A program made the translations under genes and the position numbers. A model generated the notes under the pieces. The model was not told the origin of the DNA. It worked only from the letters and a program-made list of their open reading frames with translations, and ran no database searches. From assembly GCA_900550705.1 (NCBI GenBank), contig URTG01000039.1:1-11714 (forward strand): a stretch of 11,714 nt of DNA, read 5' to 3'. Shown here one piece after another: positions 7,516-11,714 of this stretch (its first letter is position 1; each line of letters starts with the position of its first letter). Source of the stretch: an uncultured Eubacteriales bacterium. GTDB lineage: Bacteria > Bacillota > Clostridia > Oscillospirales > Oscillospiraceae.

Positions 7516-7561
7516 TTATTTTATGTTGTGCGATTAGTTTTTGCAAGCCACCACGTTAAAG

Positions 7562-7605
7562 TGCCCGGAGCCGTGGAGCAAAGCGGCTCCGGGCATGTTG
7601 CGTTT
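7562..7605 (+). terminator. Probable terminator of eamA
   Basis: A perfect 12-bp stem (TGCCCGGAGCCG at 7562-7573, complement at 7584-7595) with a 10-base loop lies 46 bases after the eamA stop. The downstream tract TGTTGCGTTTG is only moderately T-rich, so termination may be incomplete. Confidence 0.65.
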
Positions 7606-7680
7606 GTGTGTTCCGGCGGCCGAACAGGTCCCTCCGACCAAAGGCTTCTGGGGGAGCGCTTGCTGAAACAGCGGTTTTGT

Positions 7681-7709
7681 TTGCAATTTTTCTCAAAAAC
7701 GGATATAAT
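7681..7709 (+). promoter_or_regulatory. Sigma-A promoter of the patatin-like gene
   Basis: TTGCAA (7681-7686) and a perfect TATAAT (7704-7709) are 17 bp apart, 37 bases before the start codon. The -35 matches the consensus at four of six positions; the spacing and -10 are ideal. Confidence 0.75.
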
Positions 7710-7745
7710 ACTCCCATACGCAACGACTCCGCGAGGGAGGTTTTT

Positions 7746-8597
7746 ATGAAAACAGGACTTGTATTAGAGGGCGGTGCGCTCCGCGCCATTTTCTCCAGCG
7801 GCGTGTGCGACGCCCTGCTGGACGGCCATATGATCGCAGACTATGTGGTGGGCGTCTCCGCCGGCATCGCCTACGGCGTGAGCTATGTCTCCGGCCAGGT
7901 CCGCCGGAATCTGGAGGTGGTCACCCGCTTTGCCCCGGACCACCGGTATATGGGCATGAACAATCTGACCAACCGGAACAACCGCTGCTACTTCGGCCTG
8001 AAATTTGCCTACGACACCATTCCCAATCAGCTGGTCCCCTTTGATTACGACGCCTTCGCCGCCTTTCCCGGCCCGGTGGAGGCGGTGGTCACCAACCTGA
8101 ACACCGGCAAGGCGGACTATCTGGAGGTCCCCCGGCGGGACCGCTACTCCGCCGTGCTTCAGGCCACCTGCGCCATGCCCCTGATGTTCCCCGTCTACCA
8201 CATCGGGGGCCAGCCCTATCTGGACGGCGGCGTGGCCGACGCCATCCCCTGGCGGCACGCCCTGGACCAGGGCTGCGACCGGCTCATCGTGGTGCTCACC
8301 CATCCCCGGGACTATATCCGCAAGCCGGACCACTTCATGGGGCTGATCCGGCGGCATTATCAAAACTACCCCAATTTCCTCAAGGTGATGGAGCACCGGG
8401 CCTCCGTCTACAACCGGGAGCGGAACGCGCTGTTCCAGCTGGAGCGCCAGGGCAAGGTGAAGGTCATCGTCCCCGCCTCCACCATGGGTGTCTCCCGCAC
8501 GGAGCGAGACACCAAAAAGCTCCGTCTGCTGTGGGGGCACGGCTATCAGATCGCCAGCGACCGGATGGACGAGCTGCGGGAATATCTTCAGCCCTGA
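7746..8597 (+). CDS. Patatin-like phospholipase family protein
   Basis: This is a predicted serine acyl-hydrolase of the patatin/RssA-YjjU group, acting on membrane lipids or acyl esters. It has 283 residues from the ATG at 7746, 5 bases after GGAGG; the frame is open upstream but lies before the promoter. The elements of the Ser-Asp dyad are all present: an oxyanion-hole motif EGGALRA (8-14), the nucleophile elbow GVSAG (36-40, Ser38) and DGGVADAIP (160-168, Asp160). A Leu- and Arg-rich C-terminal part shows no further domain. There is no signal peptide or membrane segment, so it is probably cytosolic or peripheral. It has its own promoter. Its 3' end overlaps the end of the small gene on the opposite strand by ten bases. 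The physiological substrate is unknown. Confidence 0.9.
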   Translation: MKTGLVLEGGALRAIFSSGVCDALLDGHMIADYVVGVSAGIAYGVSYVSGQVRRNLEVVTRFAPDHRYMGMNNLTNRNNRCYFGLKFAYDTIPNQLVPFDYDAFAAFPGPVEAVVTNLNTGKADYLEVPRRDRYSAVLQATCAMPLMFPVYHIGGQPYLDGGVADAIPWRHALDQGCDRLIVVLTHPRDYIRKPDHFMGLIRRHYQNYPNFLKVMEHRASVYNRERNALFQLERQGKVKVIVPASTMGVSRTERDTKKLRLLWGHGYQIASDRMDELREYLQP

Positions 8598-8764
8598 GTA
8601 TCCTCCCCCTCCAGGGCCAGCAGCGCCAGGGCGTCGCCCACCACGGTGAAAAAGGCGGCCAGCCGGCTCCGCTGGGCACTCCCCTGCCCCTGGGCCAGTA
8701 AAATCGCCAGGGCCGCGGCGGCAGCCAACAGCTCTCCGGTTCCGTCGGAACCCGGACGTCCCAT
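8588..8764 (-). CDS. Small DUF6774-like protein (58 aa)
   Basis: This is a 58-residue protein of unknown function. The pattern ELLAAAAALAILLA...RLAAFFTVVGDALALLAL resembles the short Clostridia proteins I know as DUF6774 (the motif LAAFFTQLGDTLATI), recalled rather than searched. It is predicted to be two amphipathic or hydrophobic helices. The start at 8764 follows GGGGTGG, a weak ribosome binding site, 4 bases away; longer in-frame starts have none. A tentative promoter on the minus strand is TTGCAC (8804-8809), 17 bp, TAAAAT (8781-8786), which would give a very short leader. It is convergent with the patatin gene (10-base overlap of the ends) and divergent from the DUF3842 gene. The family resemblance supports its being real despite overlapping frames in GC-rich DNA. 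Confidence 0.68.
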   Translation of the reverse strand: MGRPGSDGTGELLAAAAALAILLAQGQGSAQRSRLAAFFTVVGDALALLALEGEDTQG

Positions 8765-8810
8765 AAAACCACCCCGTTTCATTTTATGTGAACCGGAGAA
8801 AGGGTGCAAA

Positions 8811-9227
8811 ATGAAGCTCGTAGTCATCGACGGCCAGGGCGGCCGCCTGGGTAAGCTCCTGGTGGAGCTGCTCCGGGCCCGGCTGCCCCAGGCCCAGATT
8901 TTAGCGGTGGGCACCAACAGCATCGCCACCGCCGCCATGCTCAAGGCCGGGGCCCACTGGGGTGCCACCGGGGAAAACCCCGTGATCCGCGGTGTCCGGA
9001 ATGCCGACGCCGTTCTGGGCCCCATCGGCATCGTCGTGGCCCACGCCATCCTGGGCGAGGTCACCCCCGCCATGGCCGAGGCCGTGGCCGGCTGCTCCGC
9101 CCGGAAGTATCTCATCCCCATGAACAGCTGCGGCGTCGCCGTGGCCGGAGTGCAGGACCTGCCGCTGTCCGCCTATGCAGAGCGGGCGGTGGAGATGGCG
9201 GCGGAGGAGCTGACGAATTCCAAATAA
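8811..9227 (+). CDS. DUF3842 family protein
   Basis: This is a conserved protein of unknown function, 138 residues, found mainly in Clostridia. It opens MKLVVIDGQGGRLGKLLVELL, a glycine-rich loop after a beta strand that suggests a Rossmann-like nucleotide-binding fold. ILAVGTNSIATAAMLKAGA and GPIGIVVAHAILGEVTPAMAEAV are the other conserved blocks; SARKYLIPMNSCGVAVAGVQ follows and contains the only conserved-looking Cys of that block. The start at 8811 is preceded by GGAGAAAGGG at a suitable distance. No clear promoter is seen in the 46 bases before it; it may be expressed from inside the opposite small gene or by read-through from the patatin gene. It ends before a strong terminator. Confidence 0.85.
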   Translation: MKLVVIDGQGGRLGKLLVELLRARLPQAQILAVGTNSIATAAMLKAGAHWGATGENPVIRGVRNADAVLGPIGIVVAHAILGEVTPAMAEAVAGCSARKYLIPMNSCGVAVAGVQDLPLSAYAERAVEMAAEELTNSK

Positions 9228-9252
9228 CTGCGCCGATCCACCGTCAACAAAC

Positions 9253-9296
9253 CGGCCCGCCGGGGGACATCTCCTCCCGGCGGGCCGTTGATTTTT
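9253..9296 (+). terminator. Strong terminator between DUF3842 and trmB
   Basis: A perfect 12-bp GC-rich stem (CGGCCCGCCGGG at 9253-9264 and 9276-9287) with an 11-base loop is followed by TTGATTTTT. Outer bases TCAAC and GTTGA extend the pairing after a short bulge. It ends DUF3842 transcription. Read from the other side it may also end trmB, whose stop is 4 bases away, although no good T-tract is present in that direction. Confidence 0.88.
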
Positions 9297-9299
9297 CGC

Positions 9300-10043
9300 T
9301 TATTCCTCGTTTGCGTCGTCTGCCTCCGGCTCCTCCCTCTCCGGGTGCTCCTCCTGCCAATTCTGGGCGGGGCCGCCGATGGGGCGGAACTCCGGCTCGG
9401 GGTCCATGACCTGCTTGGTGCCCACGCAGCGGTTGATGGGGGTGCCCATCTGGTGGAACTTCTCCTCGTAGTCGGTCATCACGCCGCAGATGCCGTCAGC
9501 GTGCAGGTCGCGGGTGACCTCTGACAGGGCGTAGCCCGCCTTGGGGAACTGGAACAGGGAGTATTCGAACAGGTCCCGGTTGTCGGTCTTGAAGTGGATC
9601 TGTCCCCCGACCTTCAGAATACCCCGGTAGAGCAGCAGAAAATTCTCGTGGGTCAGCCGCCGCCGGGCGTGCTTGTGGGAGGGCCAGGGATCGCAGAAGT
9701 TGATGTACAGCCGGTCGATTTCCTCCGGCGCGAAGTAGTCCCGCAGCAGCGCCGCGTCGCCGTCGATGAACCAGACGTTGTTCAGCCCCTTCTCCATGCA
9801 CCGCTCCATAGCGATGACCATGGCGTCCGGCACCCGCTCCAGCGCGATGTACAGGGTGTCCGGGTTCTGCTCCGCCGTCTCCGCCGTGAAGCGTCCCTTG
9901 CCGCACCCCAGCTCCAGCCGCACGTCCTTGGCGTCCGGCTTCAGCTCCCGCCAATGCCCCCGCCGCGCCGCCGGGTCGGTAATCAGATAGCGCCCACAGC
10001 GCTCCATCCGTGCCCCTAAATTGGGCTTTTTTCTCATTCTCAT
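9300..10043 (-). CDS. trmB: tRNA (guanine-46-N7)-methyltransferase TrmB
   Basis: TrmB methylates N7 of G46 in the variable loop of many tRNAs, using S-adenosylmethionine. It has 247 residues. The SAM-binding loop LELGCGKG lies at 43-50, and the family signature INFCDPWPSHKHARRRLT at about 114-131 contains the catalytic Asp118. FKTDN is at 151-155, and TDYEEKFHQMGTPINRC is the conserved C-terminal block. The last 30 residues or so form a Glu/Asp-rich tail (EEHPEREEPEADDANEE) beyond the usual catalytic core. The ATG at 10043 follows GGAGGAG with good spacing. A promoter (TTGCAA at 10106-10111, 18 bp, TAAAAT at 10082-10087, minus strand) lies upstream. The adjacent tRNA gene is transcribed divergently from the same control region. 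Confidence 0.95.
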   Translation of the reverse strand: MRMRKKPNLGARMERCGRYLITDPAARRGHWRELKPDAKDVRLELGCGKGRFTAETAEQNPDTLYIALERVPDAMVIAMERCMEKGLNNVWFIDGDAALLRDYFAPEEIDRLYINFCDPWPSHKHARRRLTHENFLLLYRGILKVGGQIHFKTDNRDLFEYSLFQFPKAGYALSEVTRDLHADGICGVMTDYEEKFHQMGTPINRCVGTKQVMDPEPEFRPIGGPAQNWQEEHPEREEPEADDANEE

Positions 10044-10081
10044 GGTTGTTTCTCCTCCATGTGGTCCTGTGTTTGGAATTT

Positions 10082-10134
10082 ATTTTATCACAAAGCAAGT
10101 AGGACTTGCAATCCTTTTCAAAATATACTATAAT
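10082..10134. promoter_or_regulatory. Divergent promoters of trmB and the tRNA-Pro transcript sharing one -35 box
   Basis: The palindrome TTGCAA at 10106-10111 can serve as -35 for both strands. To the right, TATAAT (10129-10134) lies after 17 bp and drives the tRNA unit from about 10141. To the left, TAAAAT (minus strand, 10082-10087) lies after 18 bp and drives trmB. Because both use the same six bases, the polymerases would compete for the site. Confidence 0.7.
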
Positions 10135-10138
10135 GGAG

Positions 10139-10204
10139 CGGTATCCGGGTATAGCGCAGCTGCTTTGGGAGTGGGTCGCTCCCCCTTCACGCCGGGAAAT
10201 ACCG
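10139..10204 (+). pseudogene. tRNA-Pro-like remnant at the head of the tRNA transcript
   Basis: CCGGGTATAGCGCAG (10145-10159) matches the first 15 bases of the intact tRNA-Pro downstream (CCGGGATTAGCGCAG) except for two positions. GCTTTGGGAG (10162-10171) is identical to its anticodon region including UGG. The D-loop half and the 5' anticodon stem between them are missing. No proper T arm or CCA end follows. The piece is bracketed by CGGTAT (10139-10144) and ATACCG (10199-10204), which can pair, and GGGAGT/GCTCCC inside can form a hairpin. It starts where the strong promoter should initiate. I read it as a deleted tRNA gene; a structured leader RNA is the alternative. Confidence 0.6.
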
Positions 10205-10324
10205 TGTCCGCAATCCCTTGATACGCCTGCGATACAGGCACTTCCCCCGCAAGCCGAGGTGGTCAAAAAAACCGCCTGACCACATGTTTGACCACATCTG
10301 GCTCAAAACTCAATAACCAAAAAT
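10205..10324. other. Spacer with short repeats between the tRNA-Pro remnant and tRNA-Pro
   Basis: No gene is seen. It holds a small hairpin GCCTG-CGATA-CAGGC (10224-10238), the direct repeat TGACCACAT at 10277-10285 and 10289-10297, and the inverted partner GTGGTCA at 10259-10265. Such clustered short repeats beside a tRNA gene resemble recombinase-binding or attachment-site sequence, but no integrase gene is in the window. Confidence 0.4.
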
Positions 10325-10400
10325 CCGGGATTAGCGCAGTTGGTAGCGCGCTTGCTTTGGGAGCAAGATGTCGGGAGTTCGAGTCTCCCATCTCGGACCA
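10325..10400 (+). tRNA. tRNA-Pro (anticodon UGG)
   Basis: A complete cloverleaf of 76 bases including encoded CCA. The acceptor CCGGGAT pairs with ATCTCGG (one G-U). The D arm is GCGC-AGTTGGTA-GCGC, and the anticodon arm is CTTGC-TTTGGGA-GCAAG with anticodon TGG. The variable loop is ATGTC, and the T arm is GGGAG-TTCGAGT-CTCCC. The discriminator A is followed by CCA. There is no good promoter immediately upstream; expression probably comes from the promoter at 10106-10134 through about 180 bases of leader. Confidence 0.97.
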
Positions 10401-10438
10401 AAACCCCTCTGAAATCGTTGATTTCAGAGGGGTTTTTC
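10401..10438 (+). terminator. Terminator of tRNA-Pro
   Basis: A perfect 16-bp inverted repeat (from 10400, including the last base of CCA, to 10415, with 10421-10436), a 5-base loop and a run of Ts make a textbook intrinsic terminator directly after the tRNA. The A/T symmetry makes it potentially bidirectional. Confidence 0.92.
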
Positions 10439-10527
10439 TTATTCTTTGTCTATTGCGGCGCAGGATTTGAGGAAAATTAAGTCTTATTCATGTAATGGAT
10501 GATGTGTTCGATTATATGAATATGTGG

Positions 10528-10556
10528 TTGCAGAAAACCTCGAAATTTGTTATTAT
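10528..10556 (+). promoter_or_regulatory. Possible promoter of the AT-rich ATPase gene
   Basis: TTGCAG (10528-10533), 17 bp, TATTAT (10551-10556) would start transcription near 10563, about 30 bases before the ATG. The -10 is good but the -35 is weak, and AT-rich DNA gives such matches by chance. The stretch 10439-10591 otherwise shows nothing recognisable. Confidence 0.45.
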
Positions 10557-10591
10557 AAACTAAAGAATATTCGCAGAAGCGAGGTGCCCCA

Positions 10592-11714
10592 ATGAAATCT
10601 ATGCAAGCATCAACATTAGTGACAAAAGGAGATAGAATTGGTATCTCTGGCTCAGGCAATGGTAGGCCTATCAACATAAAAGGCGGTCCCAAAGCCCGGC
10701 AAGCTATACAATCTCTTTCAAGCTTTGGTTTAATTAGTTTTTCACGAGATCAATACTTCAAAAGCTCTGCATATTCGATTCATTTCATTAAACCAGTTGC
10801 TAAACTGAAGCAATTGTATAATTTAGGCGAAGAGGTCTTGATTCTATGCTGCAATGATAGCCTGACCAATTTCAAAAGCCGCACAAAGGATTTGATTGAT
10901 TACATGCTTGGTTCCCAGTCGGAATATAGAAATCGACTTGATAAGGTAACTTGTTTTCTTGTTGACGACTGCGATGATATTGAGGAAGTAATTAAACATG
11001 ATCGTAGCGAAAATCCTGATTCTCGGTTGATTGTACCGTTTTCGTACAAGGAACTGGAGAATGGAGTTACTGCTGAAGCGTTTCAAAATAGAATGCGCAC
11101 ATTTCTGTATGAACGCGACTTATTTGGAGTTGCTTCTCCGTTGAGAGACGACAATTTGTTTTTCGGCAAAGAACGATTTAATATAATTTCGGAACTGTAT
11201 GGAAAATACCTTCAAGGAGAGCACGGCGGTCTGTTTGGCTTAAGAAGGATTGGAAAAACATCTATCCTAAACCTCCTTCGAAATCGTGTCGAACAAAACG
11301 GTGGTGCTGCAATCTATTTTGATTGTACTAAGTATTATCATTTGAAGTGGAACTCGTTTTTACACCAAATCGTTAACGAAATCCAAGCCAAATATTCAGT
11401 TGGCAGTGCTGAAACTCCTGCTGGTTTCCTTCCTGAAGACTTTTTGTTGGATAGTGCTGGAGCGCGTTATACTGAAGCTAAAGCGCCGTTAAGTTTTGAG
11501 GCGGATTTGAAATCGCTTTGTCAGGGGCTGAACAATCGTAGGATTCTGCTTATCTTTGACGAAATTGAGCGAATCAGTTTCGGCACATCTCCTTCGCAGC
11601 ACTGGTGTACGGGAAGTGATGCTTTGTTCTTTTGGGATGCACTGCGATCGATTTCTCAAACTGACAATACCATTTTCTCGTTTCTTATTGCTGGTGTTAA
11701 TCCCAAGTGCGTCG
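10592..11714 (+). CDS. P-loop (AAA/STAND-like) ATPase with unrecognised N-terminal domain, 3' end beyond window
   Basis: The frame is open from the ATG at 10592 (GAGGTG 5 bases upstream; an in-frame stop at 10556-10558 rules out a longer form) to the window edge, giving 374 residues and no stop. Residues 1-75 are a basic, Ser/Gly-rich lead (KSSAYSIHF), perhaps a small wHTH-like part. Residues 80-180 alternate strands and helices (EVLILCCNDS, KVTCFLVDDCDDIEEV, SRLIVPFSYKEL), like a small alpha/beta sensor or nuclease-like domain I cannot name. SPLRDDNLFFGKERF (182-196) leads into the ATPase: Walker A GLRRIGKTS (216-224) and Walker B RILLIFDEIERI (317-328, D323/E324). SFLIAGVNP (363-371) is a likely sensor strand. 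No membrane segment is seen. The ATPase resembles multi-domain STAND/AAA proteins often found in mobile and defence loci; this is family knowledge, not proof. Codon use is AT-rich, unlike every other gene here, which supports transfer. Confidence 0.82.
   Translation, partial: MKSMQASTLVTKGDRIGISGSGNGRPINIKGGPKARQAIQSLSSFGLISFSRDQYFKSSAYSIHFIKPVAKLKQLYNLGEEVLILCCNDSLTNFKSRTKDLIDYMLGSQSEYRNRLDKVTCFLVDDCDDIEEVIKHDRSENPDSRLIVPFSYKELENGVTAEAFQNRMRTFLYERDLFGVASPLRDDNLFFGKERFNIISELYGKYLQGEHGGLFGLRRIGKTSILNLLRNRVEQNGGAAIYFDCTKYYHLKWNSFLHQIVNEIQAKYSVGSAETPAGFLPEDFLLDSAGARYTEAKAPLSFEADLKSLCQGLNNRRILLIFDEIERISFGTSPSQHWCTGSDALFFWDALRSISQTDNTIFSFLIAGVNPKCV

Noticed and set aside
7508..7535. CATCGTGATT and TTGTGCGATT after eamA as a third operator pair
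   Set aside because: Each differs from the box consensus, the spacing is 18 rather than 17, the first overlaps the eamA stop and no promoter with the shared design is next to them.
10477..10692. 71-codon minus-strand reading frame across the ATPase start
   Set aside because: It overlaps the better-supported plus-strand gene and its start region, and has no ribosome binding site or recognisable content.
1..11714. CRISPR array or insertion sequence
   Set aside because: No regularly spaced repeat series and no transposase-like frame is present on either strand.

Overview
The window looks like chromosome of a GC-rich, endospore-forming gut Clostridium relative (Oscillospiraceae/Flavonifractor-like). 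The evidence is an intact sporulation sigma factor K gene, strong AGGAGG-type ribosome binding sites, consensus sigma-A promoters, a CCA-encoding tRNA, and small Clostridia-type proteins (DUF3842, a DUF6774-like protein). Bases 1 to about 10440 are GC-rich, by eye roughly two thirds G+C. From about 10440 to the right edge the DNA is abruptly AT-rich (around 40% G+C by eye), which suggests acquired DNA.

Layout: (1) 1-1788, recQ helicase, cut at its 5' end by the window edge, converging on sigK (1791-2492, minus strand) with two bases between the stop codons. (2) 2564-5673, a minus-strand operon, pepD then a YfcC-family transporter gene, with a consensus promoter at its head and a strong terminator at its end. 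(3) 5807-7595, a minus-strand TetR-family regulator and a divergent plus-strand EamA/DMT exporter. (4) 7681-9296, a patatin-like phospholipase, a small antiparallel DUF6774-like gene and a DUF3842 gene, closed by a GC-rich terminator. (5) 9300-10043, trmB on the minus strand. (6) 10106-10438, a divergent promoter, a broken tRNA-Pro-like sequence, a repeat-rich spacer, an intact tRNA-Pro(UGG) and its terminator. (7) 10528-11714, an AT-rich region with the 5' part of a large P-loop ATPase gene that runs off the window.

The best-supported regulatory unit is region 2-3. The pepD and eamA promoters share the same design: TTGACA, 17 bp, TATAAT, with a palindromic AATCNNGATT box overlapping the -10 and a second box exactly 17 bp further downstream. 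The TetR gene lies between them, so it probably represses a small regulon for dipeptide cleavage (PepD), a carrier (YfcC-like) and an amino-acid or metabolite exporter (EamA), and probably itself.

The most likely home of an undescribed system is the right edge. An AT-rich insertion begins just after a tRNA-Pro gene and starts with an ATPase that has an unrecognised N-terminal domain of about 180 residues. The window ends before any partner genes can be seen, so a defence role is only an inference.
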